Assembly (NCBI RefSeq): GCF_014697075.1
Contig: NZ_JACJRE010000018.1
Location: forward strand, 1-64,000
Direction: 5' to 3'
Origin: Tolypothrix sp. FACHB-123
GTDB lineage: Bacteria; Cyanobacteriota; Cyanobacteriia; Cyanobacteriales; Nostocaceae
Length of the DNA stretch: 64,000 nucleotides
In this document: one piece after another, positions 16,084-24,745 of the stretch
Numbering within the stretch: the first letter of the stretch is position 1
Layout of the letters: the number at the start of each line of letters is the position of its first letter
Notes under the pieces: generated by a model
Databases searched by the model: none
What the model was told of the DNA's origin: nothing
The model's input: the letters and a program-made list of their open reading frames with translations, nothing else
Position numbers and translations under genes: made by a program

Positions 16084-17931
16084 TTAACCAGGACGCTGCT
16101 CAGTTAAAACCTGATAAGCATAATTAAAATCATCCGTAGTAATCCGGATATCAGCAGGCGAGGTGTGTCCTTGGGAACGGAATCGGCGAATAGACTCAAC
16201 CGCCGCTTGATTACACAGCAATGTCAAGTCTGCACCGTTCCAACCTTGAGTCATTTCTGCCCAATATTCCAAATCCACATCTTGTAGCGGTCGTCCTTGG
16301 CTATGAACTTGTAAGATTGACAGACGACTGGCTAGATCTGGTAAATCGACTTTCATCTGTAAATCTAAACGCCCAGCGCGTAATAAAGCTGGATCTAGAG
16401 CATCAGGTCGATTTGTGGCCCCAATCACTAAGATAGTGGTTCCTACTTGTAACCCATCTAATTCTGTAAGTAATTGACCAACTACGCGATCGCTCACTCC
16501 CGAATCCCCATTGTAACTACCTCTAGCTGGAGCCAGGGTATCAATTTCATCAATAAACACTACACAGGGGTCGGCTTGTCTGGCTTTAGCAAACAATTCT
16601 CGCACAGCTTGTTCACTAGCTCCCACCCAACGGCTGAGTAATTCTGGCCCGTTGACACCAATAAAATTGGCTCTGGCTTGGGAAGCTACAGCTTTGGCTA
16701 ACAAAGTTTTTCCAGTTCCCGGAGGCCCCCACAATAAAATCCCTTTCGGCGCTAAAGCTTTGGTTTGCAAATACAATTCGGGATACAGTAACGCCCCTTC
16801 TACCGATTCACGCAGAGTTTGCTTAATGGTCTCCAAACCACCAATATCTTCCCAAGCCACATGGGGAACTTCAACTTCCACACTCCGCAATACCGCGGGT
16901 TTAATTTCTTTTAAGGCTTGTAAAAAGTCAGACTGGTTAACCGTCATATTCTCTGGAATTTGCTCGTCAATCGAAGGTACGTGACGGCGCAACGCAGTAT
17001 AAGCAGCTTTCTGACAAACAGCTTTCAAATCAGCCCCCACAAATCCCACAGCTCGTTCAGCGATGAAATCCAGGTCAACCGTATTATCCAAAGGCATAGC
17101 GCGGCTAAGAATTTGCAGAATTTCCTTGCGACCGTTGCAGTCAGGGATACGAAACTGAACTTCCCGGTCAAATCTACCAGGACGGCGCAAAGCAGGGTCA
17201 AGGTGGTCAGGGCGATTTGTCGCCGCTAACAAAATTACACCTTGGCTTTGAGAAAAACCATCCATCAAGCTTAATAGCTGCGCCACTAGGCGTTTTTCTA
17301 CTTCCCCTTCTACCGCACTCCGGTCTGGAGCCAAACTATCAATTTCATCAATAAATACAATACAGGGAGCATTTTTAGCAGCTTTTTCAAAAATAGCTCG
17401 CAGTCTTTGCTCAGCTTCACCGTAATATTTACTGATCACTTCTGGCCCCACAAGGGCGATATAGTTCACACCCAGTTCTTCCGCTAAAGCGCGGGCGGTA
17501 AGGGTTTTACCAGTCCCCGGAGGCCCCACCAACAACACACCCCTTGTGGGTTCTAGACCCAGTTTTGCCAATAGGTCGGGACGTTTTAAGGGGATAGCAA
17601 TCAGTTCCTTCAGTTCTTTGAGAACTTCACCCAATCCCCCCACATCTTTGAGACTATGATCGGACGGTGCATTAGGTGGCACAATCGGGTCAGATCCTGG
17701 TTCATTCCCACCTCCACCCCCAGAATTAGCCGGAGGTTGAGTGCGGAAGCGGCTAGTACCCACATCATTAGCCATATTATTTGGACGCGGCATATTCCCA
17801 TACCGAGGAATACTGCTCATCGGACGAGAATTTATTTGCACATCTGTCTTAATCTCGCCTTTTTCTACCTTTTCTTCCAGAGTTTTGACTAACTCTAATA
17901 ACTGCTCAAAACCCTTAAACAACTCACTCAT
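16084..17931 (-). CDS. Two-ring AAA ATPase, Cdc48-like, at the end of the gvp cluster
   Basis: This 615-residue protein has two AAA modules. The first carries GPPGTGKT (about residue 135) and FIDEIDSLAP; the second carries GPPGTGKT (about 404) and FIDEIDTLAP. Both have the arginine-finger region (RRPGRFDRE and LRAGRLDLQ). Cdc48/VAT proteins unfold proteins or dismantle complexes. The usual 180-residue Cdc48 N-domain is replaced by a short coiled segment (about residues 1-30) and a Pro/Gly-rich linker, so adaptor use must differ. The start at 17931 is chosen for AGAGG six bases upstream. It follows the ArsA-like gene by 50 bp on the same strand, so it is probably co-transcribed with the gas vesicle genes; a chaperone or remodelling role in vesicle assembly is inference. 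Confidence 0.88.
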   Translation of the reverse strand: MSELFKGFEQLLELVKTLEEKVEKGEIKTDVQINSRPMSSIPRYGNMPRPNNMANDVGTSRFRTQPPANSGGGGGNEPGSDPIVPPNAPSDHSLKDVGGLGEVLKELKELIAIPLKRPDLLAKLGLEPTRGVLLVGPPGTGKTLTARALAEELGVNYIALVGPEVISKYYGEAEQRLRAIFEKAAKNAPCIVFIDEIDSLAPDRSAVEGEVEKRLVAQLLSLMDGFSQSQGVILLAATNRPDHLDPALRRPGRFDREVQFRIPDCNGRKEILQILSRAMPLDNTVDLDFIAERAVGFVGADLKAVCQKAAYTALRRHVPSIDEQIPENMTVNQSDFLQALKEIKPAVLRSVEVEVPHVAWEDIGGLETIKQTLRESVEGALLYPELYLQTKALAPKGILLWGPPGTGKTLLAKAVASQARANFIGVNGPELLSRWVGASEQAVRELFAKARQADPCVVFIDEIDTLAPARGSYNGDSGVSDRVVGQLLTELDGLQVGTTILVIGATNRPDALDPALLRAGRLDLQMKVDLPDLASRLSILQVHSQGRPLQDVDLEYWAEMTQGWNGADLTLLCNQAAVESIRRFRSQGHTSPADIRITTDDFNYAYQVLTEQRPG

Positions 17932-17981
17932 AAAATACCTCTGATAGTTGATTTCCAAATCCCACTATTTCCTGGTGAAAT

Positions 17982-19889
17982 TTAGCTGTTATTGGCAATT
18001 AATTCCTCGAATTCAAATAACAGATGTGCTGCACATTGAATTCTCGCCAGTGGCTCTACAGAACGTGGTAAGCGTGGTAAGCGAATAATCGTTTGTTCGG
18101 GAAATAAACTTCCTTGTACTTCTGCTTCTGGGCTGTAGCGATTCTGTACCACATAATGTTGATTAACTCCCATCTTTGCCAATGATTCTGTTAATCTTAT
18201 GTGTTCGGCGATAATTGCTGATTCTGCTTGAATCACACCAACAAATTGAGTTTCCTGGGGATTTTTCAATTTCTTTTGCGCCTGCACAACTTGTTGGCGT
18301 AAACCCCGCAACCGCCCAATTACATCTACATGACCCAAAACATTTTGATATTTCATCCACAACTTAAATATCCAGGTTAACCAATCTCCTAAAGCCGATG
18401 GCATTTCCAAAAAGCGCAGCAGATGGCCTGTAGGTGCTGTATCTAAAATAATCAAGTCTTCTTGGTTGCTGCTTAATAAATCCATCACCGTGACGAGAGA
18501 TAATATCTCATCAATTCCCGGTAAAGCTTGCGACATAATTTGTCGCCAAGCCTCAGGTAAATAAGCCACATTTACTGTCGAATCTGTTTGTGAGCCTTCC
18601 CCACTAATCATATCTGCTAATTCCCACAGATAATCAGATCGGAATTTGTCTAAAACCTGAGTTTCATCAACTTCTTGCCCGCTCAAATTAGGAGTTAACA
18701 TTAGCGGCTCATGACCTAAAGTTTGCCCAAAAGCATCGCCTAAAGAATGAGCCGGATCTATGGAAATTACGCGAATATTTTTATGGGGATAATGCTGCGC
18801 ACAAGCCCAAGCAATTGCAGCTGCTACTGTTGTTTTACCTACACCTCCTTTACCACCAACAATAATTAGTTGACATCCTTCCGCCAAAAAATCGCTAAAA
18901 CTAGGTAGGATTTTATTCGGCCATTGGATGAGTGGTGGTGGCGCAAGTTCAACATGATTGATAGTTTGAATTTGGTCAACTAAACTATCTAGTAACATTC
19001 CACCTAAGGGAAGTGCTTGCTGTTGGGGGACAATAAAAACAGGTTTTTCAGGTGCTATCTGTAAGTATTTATTGAGTAAATTTTGCTGTTCAGCGTAACG
19101 GTCGTTTTCGAGAGCCGCTTCTGTCAAAATTCGATTGATAAATAATCCAGCATAGGGAATTTCTAACTCTTTTAAACTAGCTAAAAAGCGTTCAGTTTCT
19201 AATAAACACATCGGTTCAGAAACTGCTACCACTAAACAACCAGTAAAATTTTCATCTTGCAGTAAGCGTCTGCCTTCTGCTAGTTGAAACTTCATATCTA
19301 CCAGGAAGTTGTCAACCTCATCTTCTTGATAACTTCCCTTAAAAGTTTTAGTGATTACACGATGTTTTTCTTGAAATAATTCAAAGGAATTTAAAATAAC
19401 ATCTAAAAAATCTTTTAACCTTAATAAATTTAATGTATGCCCCGAAGGAGCCATATCGAGTACTATCCGATCTACCTTCTTCTCGGAAAGCAGCCGTTGA
19501 ATTTCTAGCAAGCCCATGAGTTCATTTAACCCCGGCCAGTTTAAATCCCAAACTGGTGCTAAATCTTCTCCATCTGCTAAACTACCTCGCTCAACTAATA
19601 ATTCTAAAAAGCGGCTATATTTTGCTTTAAATTCTAATAGCAATTTTTGGGCATCTAATGCCTGAATGCTCAAGTTAGATAAATCGCTTATAGGTAAGGC
19701 ATTATCTGTAACTTCTGCAAGTAAAATATCGCCTAAAGAATGGGCTGGATCTGTAGAAATTAATAAAATTCGCTCTTGGGGAAACTTTCTGGCCCAATAA
19801 CGCGCAAAACTGCAAGAGATGGTGGTTTTACCAACCCCACCTTTACCGCTAAACATGACTAAATTTAGAGAATCGTAGTTTTTCATCAT
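17982..19889 (-). CDS. Tandem ArsA/Get3-type ATPase in the gvp cluster
   Basis: This 635-residue protein has two SIMIBI-class ATPase halves. Each has the deviant Walker A GGKGGVGKT or SGKGGVGKT (about residues 13 and 343), a DPAHSLGD switch I, and DMAPSGHT or DTAPTGHL. The architecture is that of ArsA (tandem) or of Get3, which delivers tail-anchored proteins as a dimer. Annotation pipelines would call it an arsenical pump ATPase, yet no ArsB partner is adjacent and it sits between gvpW-like and cdc48-like genes. The start at 19889 is chosen for GGTGG just upstream and an eight-base gap after the gvpW-like stop. Handling hydrophobic gas vesicle proteins is a plausible but untested role. Confidence 0.88.
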   Translation of the reverse strand: MMKNYDSLNLVMFSGKGGVGKTTISCSFARYWARKFPQERILLISTDPAHSLGDILLAEVTDNALPISDLSNLSIQALDAQKLLLEFKAKYSRFLELLVERGSLADGEDLAPVWDLNWPGLNELMGLLEIQRLLSEKKVDRIVLDMAPSGHTLNLLRLKDFLDVILNSFELFQEKHRVITKTFKGSYQEDEVDNFLVDMKFQLAEGRRLLQDENFTGCLVVAVSEPMCLLETERFLASLKELEIPYAGLFINRILTEAALENDRYAEQQNLLNKYLQIAPEKPVFIVPQQQALPLGGMLLDSLVDQIQTINHVELAPPPLIQWPNKILPSFSDFLAEGCQLIIVGGKGGVGKTTVAAAIAWACAQHYPHKNIRVISIDPAHSLGDAFGQTLGHEPLMLTPNLSGQEVDETQVLDKFRSDYLWELADMISGEGSQTDSTVNVAYLPEAWRQIMSQALPGIDEILSLVTVMDLLSSNQEDLIILDTAPTGHLLRFLEMPSALGDWLTWIFKLWMKYQNVLGHVDVIGRLRGLRQQVVQAQKKLKNPQETQFVGVIQAESAIIAEHIRLTESLAKMGVNQHYVVQNRYSPEAEVQGSLFPEQTIIRLPRLPRSVEPLARIQCAAHLLFEFEELIANNS

Positions 19890-19897
19890 CCACCTAT

Positions 19898-20635
19898 TTA
19901 AACGAAGTGATAGGGAGGTAGACCTTCTCCTAAGAAGAAATCCCAAGATGGGCAAGCTGTTTGCCAAATATAAAATTGCTCTAAAAATAAAGCTTTATCT
20001 TGGTCGCTAATTAAAATATAAATCCGAATTTCTTCGCCTTTGTTTTGGATAACAACGGAAGATTGATAAATTTCCGTAATTAAATTAATCAGACTAGATT
20101 TTTCATCAGTCTGGGAAATCATGAAAGTTTTTTGCTGTTCAAAATGCTGTTTTTTCGCCAGAAAATAGTCTCTACCTCCGCCTATAGTTGCTTTTACAGG
20201 TTCTTTAAAAATCTGAGGTACGAGTCTTAAAGTATATTCAGTTTTACCCTGAATATTTTCTAATTTTTCTCGATATTCTTGACTATGAACTTCTATATGG
20301 TGAAGTAATGTGTCAACAGAAGTAAAAGAAGTACCAAACCGTAAAGGTAAAACTGTGGTTTGATGAAATAGCTCGCAGATAACGCGATCGTGCGCTAACA
20401 CCATTTTAATGACTTCTTCATCATTATCTTGAACTGATTCTAAAGATATCCCTTGTTCAACCACAGCAGAAATACCAGAACCATGAATTAAGCATAATTG
20501 ACCTAAATTACCTGTTGGTAAAGTTAAGGGTATATGAGAGGTTTTTAAAAAAGCATAAGTATAAATATTTAATGATTCCATTGTTGTAAATGCATCCAAA
20601 TGAGTGAGATTTTCGTTACTATTTATGACACCCAT
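19898..20635 (-). CDS. gvpW: Second GvpF/L-family gas vesicle protein (gvpW-like)
   Basis: This 245-residue member of the GvpL/GvpF family contains the hallmark GGGRDYFLAKK (about residues 150-160), plus the LPLRFGT motif (about 98) shared with the other GvpF/L in this cluster. GvpF binds GvpA and is thought to help nucleate or chaperone assembly. Its position after gvpV matches gvpW of cyanobacterial clusters, hence the symbol. The start at 20635 has AGGTGA five bases upstream; an internal Met at 20581 is an alternative nearer the family's N-terminus. It is followed after eight bases by the ArsA-like gene, indicating one operon. Confidence 0.82.
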   Translation of the reverse strand: MGVINSNENLTHLDAFTTMESLNIYTYAFLKTSHIPLTLPTGNLGQLCLIHGSGISAVVEQGISLESVQDNDEEVIKMVLAHDRVICELFHQTTVLPLRFGTSFTSVDTLLHHIEVHSQEYREKLENIQGKTEYTLRLVPQIFKEPVKATIGGGRDYFLAKKQHFEQQKTFMISQTDEKSSLINLITEIYQSSVVIQNKGEEIRIYILISDQDKALFLEQFYIWQTACPSWDFFLGEGLPPYHFV

Positions 20636-20675
20636 AATCACCTGAAATAAAAAAATAATAAATTAACTTTTAGCC

Positions 20676-20703
20676 TTTACAATCTTATTTTGTTGGTTAT
20701 AAT
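20676..20703 (+). promoter_or_regulatory. Sigma70-type promoter for gvpV
   Basis: TTTACA, a 16-base spacer and a perfect TATAAT lie 25 bases before the gvpV ATG. They sit in the 93 bp gap between divergent gvpV and the gvpW-like gene. This would make gvpV separately expressed from the main gvp transcript. Confidence 0.6.
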
Positions 20704-20728
20704 ACAATCAATTGTTCAGGTTAAGTAA

Positions 20729-21046
20729 ATGAAAATTCTTCGTAATCGCGGTTCTATTAGACCTAAAGTAACTACTATGCCACGTAGTAAATCTGAAGCT
20801 TCTAGTCAGTTAGAACTTTATAAACTGGTTACCGAACAGCAAAGAATTAAGCAGGAGTTACAGTTTATAGAACAGCGAACAGTACTTTTAAAACAACGTT
20901 TGAGTTCGCTCAAAACCCAGATAGCAGAAACTGAAATCAATATTAGTAAGTTACGTCAATCTGATTCTAGACATTCTCATTTACCCAAGCGTCCTAATAT
21001 TTTCTCCGAAGCTAAAAATTACCAAACTTTTGAAATTGAATATTAA
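20729..21046 (+). CDS. gvpV: Gas vesicle protein GvpV
   Basis: This 105-residue basic, coiled-coil protein has heptad-rich residues 25-75 (LVTEQQRIKQELQFIEQR, then LKQRLSSLKTQIAETEINI). It resembles GvpV, a small accessory protein of cyanobacterial gas vesicle clusters whose molecular role is not settled. It is the only gvp gene here on the plus strand, convergent with gvpG and divergent from the gvpW-like gene. It has its own TATAAT promoter and a terminator just after it. AGG about 10 bases upstream of the ATG is a weak ribosome binding site. Confidence 0.75.
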   Translation: MKILRNRGSIRPKVTTMPRSKSEASSQLELYKLVTEQQRIKQELQFIEQRTVLLKQRLSSLKTQIAETEINISKLRQSDSRHSHLPKRPNIFSEAKNYQTFEIEY

Positions 21047-21078
21047 TTTTCACTGCTTCAATTAATAATTAAACTATT

Positions 21079-21099
21079 AACCCGCAAACGCGGGTTTTT
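21079..21099 (+). terminator. Rho-independent terminator of gvpV
   Basis: The compact hairpin AACCCGC-AAAC-GCGGGTT is followed directly by TTTT, 33 bases after the gvpV stop. It closes the convergent pair gvpV/gvpG. Confidence 0.8.
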
Positions 21100-21136
21100 A
21101 ATTTAATATCAACATTCAAGTTATGTACTCAGAAGA

Positions 21137-21538
21137 TTAGGGTGATAAAACGAGATTTTCATTGTCTTCATATTGCTGATTACCCCGAAATGCATCTGCA
21201 ACCAGGACTTTAGGTTCTTCAGATTCTGGAATAAAGTAGGTTTCTTCTACTTCCTCTTCTTCGTCCTCTTCATATTCTTCATCTTCTAAAGATTGCGCTT
21301 CTAGTTGAGCTTGTTCTTCCAAAGCTTGAATTCTCAGAAGTAGTTCTTCCTCTCTTTCTTCAAATTCTTCTTCAGAAATTTCACCAATATCAAAAGAAAG
21401 TTGCAAACTTAATAATTGTTTATTCAGGTTTTCTTGAGCGTCAAATTCAGTATTAGTACGTTCTTGAATTTGTTCTCCGATCCACATCAATCCACTAATC
21501 GGCCCCATGACAGGAAACAGTAAAATTTTTCCAAGCAT
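21137..21538 (-). CDS. gvpG: Gas vesicle protein GvpG
   Basis: This 133-residue protein has the GvpG signature at its N-terminus (GKILLFPVMGPISGLMWIGEQI, residues 2-23, hydrophobic). A helical segment follows with EEEFEEREEELLLRIQALEE and then a strongly acidic tail (EEYEEDEEEEVEE, about residues 95-108). GvpG is a conserved accessory protein needed for vesicle formation in haloarchaea and Bacillus clusters. It lies 14 bp after gvpF/L on the same strand, so it is co-transcribed. The acidic C-terminal extension lengthens it beyond the usual 80-100 residues. Confidence 0.88.
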   Translation of the reverse strand: MLGKILLFPVMGPISGLMWIGEQIQERTNTEFDAQENLNKQLLSLQLSFDIGEISEEEFEEREEELLLRIQALEEQAQLEAQSLEDEEYEEDEEEEVEETYFIPESEEPKVLVADAFRGNQQYEDNENLVLSP

Positions 21539-21552
21539 ACGATTTTCTCCAA

Positions 21553-22287
21553 TTAAGATATCTGGGCAAATGTATAAGGCGCAGTAAAATTGTTGTAGCG
21601 AATACGTAAACGGTTACTAAATTGTTTATCAATGGCTTCTACACGTTCGCTAAACTGAGATTCGTTATCCCAAGGAATTAAAAAAGCAGCGTTGTAGATC
21701 ATTTCCTCAGTCATGGGGTCACTTTCTACAACTTCGTCTGCTAAAGGCTTTAGTTCGTTAAAAAAGGCTTGAATTACAGATTCTTTGCGGAGTTTCAAAT
21801 TGGCCTCAATTAATTGACCAATTTCAATCACTTCCTCCATACTTAAGTTTTTACCTTCCATGCGATCGCGCTTCTGTTTCAGATCAGAATTTGACTCCAT
21901 CATGGCTTGTAATTCAGCTTTTGTATCCCAAAGAATCTTAATGCTAACTTCTCGCTTACCTGCCAATTTTTGGAATAGTTCGCGCAATTGTCTTTCACAG
22001 GGTTTAATTAGTTGGGTAATTACTGTTTCCCAATTTTTGACCACTAATCCAAACCTTAAAGGTAGCAAAGTGCGGAAGCCTTCCTGCATTGCTTGTTCTA
22101 AAACTTTTTCATGGCTAATTAAATTTCTCCGCGAAGCTAAATATTTTTCTTGTTTAGCATCGGAATATAAAAAGGTAAATCCCTCGATTACTTCACTATA
22201 AACAGGCTGAGAATCTAATCCTTTAAGATTAATTGTAGAAGGAATTGAATCGGAAAAAATACCGTACAAATAAAGACCAGCATCCAT
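21553..22287 (-). CDS. gvpF/L: Gas vesicle protein GvpF/L
   Basis: This 244-residue protein opens with GLYLYGIF and carries LLPLRFGLVV (about residue 74), both typical of GvpF/GvpL. The middle (about 110-170) is helical and charged, and the C-terminus holds RLRIRYNNFTAPYTFA, the conserved end of the family. GvpF contacts monomeric GvpA early in assembly. It sits between gvpK and gvpG with a 20 bp gap to gvpK. It and the gvpW-like protein are paralogues flanking gvpG-gvpV. Confidence 0.9.
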   Translation of the reverse strand: MDAGLYLYGIFSDSIPSTINLKGLDSQPVYSEVIEGFTFLYSDAKQEKYLASRRNLISHEKVLEQAMQEGFRTLLPLRFGLVVKNWETVITQLIKPCERQLRELFQKLAGKREVSIKILWDTKAELQAMMESNSDLKQKRDRMEGKNLSMEEVIEIGQLIEANLKLRKESVIQAFFNELKPLADEVVESDPMTEEMIYNAAFLIPWDNESQFSERVEAIDKQFSNRLRIRYNNFTAPYTFAQIS

Positions 22288-22307
22288 AACAAAAAATTAC
22301 TTTGTAA

Positions 22308-22781
22308 TTACAAAGGTTTTGAGGTTAATACTACCCGCAATTTAGCGTGAATGAGATTGAGTTGAGCAACTCCTAAATCTATTTCGCCGTCTACAACAAT
22401 GCCAGTATTTAATAGACGGTCTAATAGTTCTAAGATAGACGGAGAATTTCCAGTTTCCCCAGGATAATAAGAGCCAGCAGGAGGAAACAGACTACCAAGC
22501 TCTCCTAAATGGATATTTAAGTCGGCTGGATCAATCTCAAAAATTTGACACAAATTTAAAACTTGTTCTTCTAACTTTTGCAAACTTTCTGCAGCTCGCT
22601 CTATGTCAGATTCAGTGAGGCACTCCTGTTCCATGCGGCGAATTACTTGAGCTTCCATCAGCTGACGTATTAGTTCCACTACAGTTAACAGTAAGGGAAC
22701 TAATCCGGCTTGATTATTAGCTTGAGAATTGGTAGCTACCAAGTCGTTGGAATTTTCAACTGGAGTGCAGGCCATTGCCAT
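22308..22781 (-). CDS. gvpK: Gas vesicle protein GvpK
   Basis: This 157-residue protein matches GvpK, with GLVPLLLTVVELIRQLMEAQVI (about residues 26-47), CLTESDIERAAESL, and the C-terminal ILELLDRLLNTGIVVDGEIDLGVAQLNLIHAKLRVVL (the positions of this conserved block are about 115-152). That block echoes the GvpA fold. GvpK is required for vesicle formation and is probably a minor or assembly component. It is flanked tightly by gvpJ and gvpF/L on the same strand. Confidence 0.92.
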   Translation of the reverse strand: MAMACTPVENSNDLVATNSQANNQAGLVPLLLTVVELIRQLMEAQVIRRMEQECLTESDIERAAESLQKLEEQVLNLCQIFEIDPADLNIHLGELGSLFPPAGSYYPGETGNSPSILELLDRLLNTGIVVDGEIDLGVAQLNLIHAKLRVVLTSKPL

Positions 22782-22822
22782 GATGCCACCTTTGGTTAAT
22801 TTCTTTTGTGAGTAAACTCAGT

Positions 22823-23269
22823 CTAGTCATCAAGTTGAGAATTTATTGGCAATGGCAAATTTTCGGCATCGCTGTGTCCATGATCTTCAGCTTTTACTGT
22901 GAATAATTCTGGCTTCTTGCTATTAGCTGCTGTCAGCGCTTTTAGTTGCGCTTCTAGACTGGCAAGTCGTTGCTGAAGTTCTTGGTTTTCTTCAACTAAA
23001 TGTTGATTCTTATTACTGAGATAGGGGTCATTTTCCCACCAATTAATACCAAGTTCTTTGGCTTTATCAACGGAGGAAATTAACAAGCGAATGCGAATAT
23101 GCAACAGTTCAGTTGAAGCGATAGATACAGAAATATCACCAGCAATCACAATGCCCTTATCTAACACTCGTTCGAGAATATCTGCCAAGGTAGAACCTTG
23201 AGTAGATGTGGTAATAGCTCGACTAGAGTTAGATTGAGGACGTTGTGGCAGGATGGGTGTAGTAGTCAC
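22823..23269 (-). CDS. gvpJ: Gas vesicle protein GvpJ (GvpA-family minor protein)
   Basis: This 148-residue protein is a GvpA-related core plus a tail. About residues 22-70 (LADILERVLDKGIVIAG, then SIASTELLHIRIRLLISS) align with GvpA. The C-terminal third is a coiled coil (VEENQELQQRLASLEAQLKAL) absent from GvpA. GvpJ is thought to help shape the conical ends or to start assembly. The start is GTG at 23269. It lies between gvpN and gvpK in the standard cyanobacterial order, though I see no separate gvpX. Confidence 0.9.
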   Translation of the reverse strand: MTTTPILPQRPQSNSSRAITTSTQGSTLADILERVLDKGIVIAGDISVSIASTELLHIRIRLLISSVDKAKELGINWWENDPYLSNKNQHLVEENQELQQRLASLEAQLKALTAANSKKPELFTVKAEDHGHSDAENLPLPINSQLDD

Positions 23270-23335
23270 GGTAAATTAGACTCTTGAATGAAATAAAAAC
23301 AGTCTTTTTTGCGCAATCAGCTTGTTGTTAGTACA

Positions 23336-24388
23336 TCAATTGGGATTGTCGCTTAATAAGCTTTCGTCTAGGGTGACAGGTTCAGCGATAGCTTCTGTTT
23401 GCGGCTCAAGTTCACCACTTATTTCCTCTTCGGCGACATCATAGGGATCGCTATGATCAACTTGTTCTACCGACTGTGATTGTACCCGTAAGTGATTGAG
23501 TAGTTCTAGGAATACAGTTGTAGATTCACTGGCAGATAATTTTGTCCGATTGAACAGAACATCTGCACAAATTTCACGAAAATCGGAATTTTCTGGTGTG
23601 ACCACAATATCGTGTTCTGCACATATCTTCGCAATGATCAAACAAGACCGTAATCCAGAAGTCTTTTCGCCACCAGTCAACGAGCGAAATGCTTTGACTA
23701 ATCGCACAACTAGTTGAGCATATTCGTGATTTAAACCTGTTTTATGTGTTAATATTTCGGTTTGAGTTAGCTCATCTGGTTCTGGCATATTAATAGTTAC
23801 CAGCCGATCCATTAAAGCATCTTGAGTTGCATGAACTCCACAATATTCTTCAGGGTTAGAGGTAAAAATAGCTCGAAATTTAGGATGAACGTGTAAATAT
23901 TCTGGCTGATTACTGCTAGGAGGAAGGGTCAGAATTTTTTCTTCTAAGGCTGAGAGTAAAACATTATTAACTTCTGGTCTTGAACGGTTGAATTCATCAT
24001 AGACCAAGGTTAAGCCTTCCCGACAGGCTAAAGTAAGCCGAGAATCAACCCAATTTTGTTTAAACTCATCTTCGACTTTGAGAACGCTGTGAATGTAATT
24101 ATCTAATAATTTTTTGTGGGTGTAACCAGATTCACTACCAATTAAATCAGAACTTTTAAATTCGTCATCTCCGAAAATCAGCATGATTGGTCTATCTAGA
24201 CAGTTGGCTAGATGCATGGCTAAGGTTGTTTTTCCTGTTCCGGCTGGGCCACGTAAGTGAATTGCAAATCCTGACGTGAGATAACGTAGCGCCCGAATTG
24301 CTACTCGCTCAATCGCAGGTGTGACTACAAACTGACCAGGACGGACACGAAGAACGGCTCTTTTTTTATGATTTTCGGTATTAGTCAT
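23336..24388 (-). CDS. gvpN: Gas vesicle protein GvpN (AAA ATPase)
   Basis: This MoxR-like AAA ATPase of 350 residues has Walker [10 protein letters not shown] (about residue 49), Walker [13 protein letters not shown] (about 130), and sensor [12 protein letters not shown]. GvpN is needed for vesicles to reach full size. The start at 24388 (MTNTENHKK) is preferred over an in-frame codon 33 bases upstream because the family begins near here; no strong ribosome binding site was seen. An acidic C-terminal tail (about 300-350) is low complexity. A strong hairpin separates it from gvpC. Confidence 0.93.
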   Translation of the reverse strand: MTNTENHKKRAVLRVRPGQFVVTPAIERVAIRALRYLTSGFAIHLRGPAGTGKTTLAMHLANCLDRPIMLIFGDDEFKSSDLIGSESGYTHKKLLDNYIHSVLKVEDEFKQNWVDSRLTLACREGLTLVYDEFNRSRPEVNNVLLSALEEKILTLPPSSNQPEYLHVHPKFRAIFTSNPEEYCGVHATQDALMDRLVTINMPEPDELTQTEILTHKTGLNHEYAQLVVRLVKAFRSLTGGEKTSGLRSCLIIAKICAEHDIVVTPENSDFREICADVLFNRTKLSASESTTVFLELLNHLRVQSQSVEQVDHSDPYDVAEEEISGELEPQTEAIAEPVTLDESLLSDNPN

Positions 24389-24647
24389 AAAGTTGATGAT
24401 GATGGGGAGAAAAATTTGCAAAAATAACAGAAATTAGATGCGGTTTATGCATCTATGTGCTATGATGGGAATAGAAACTATAAATAACCCTCTAATCAGT
24501 TTTTGGGATAATTGTTACTCATTAGAGTGATATTGTTCGCTGATAGAAGAGAGATAAATAGGTTGTCAGTACTGCTTACTGAAGCCTTGTCATCAGTGAC
24601 AATATGTGTTATTTGTGTTTCGTGCTAAAACTCATTGTTGAATTTGA

Positions 24648-24692
24648 CTACCCCCTGGTCTTACCAGTTTTACCTGGAAGACTAGGGGGTTT
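24648..24692. terminator. Strong hairpin between gvpC and gvpN
   Basis: ACCCCCTGGTCTT pairs with AAGACTAGGGGGT (one G:T pair), with an inner CCAG/CTGG stem. The T-run follows on the plus strand only, so for the leftward gvp transcript it would be an mRNA-stabilising or attenuating hairpin rather than a classic terminator. It lies in the 357 bp gvpC-gvpN gap, which otherwise contains no gene that I can see. Confidence 0.65.
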
Positions 24693-24745
24693 TACTATTT
24701 GGCCCCGTTCTTCAACAGATAAACTCCGTTTGTTCGGAGCATTGA

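Noticed and set aside
17982-19889. Arsenical pump ATPase ArsA
   Set aside because: The fold and motifs are ArsA-like, but no ArsB lies beside it, it is embedded behind gas vesicle genes, and the ars island in this window uses ACR3 without ArsA. It is kept as ArsA/Get3-type without an arsenic role.
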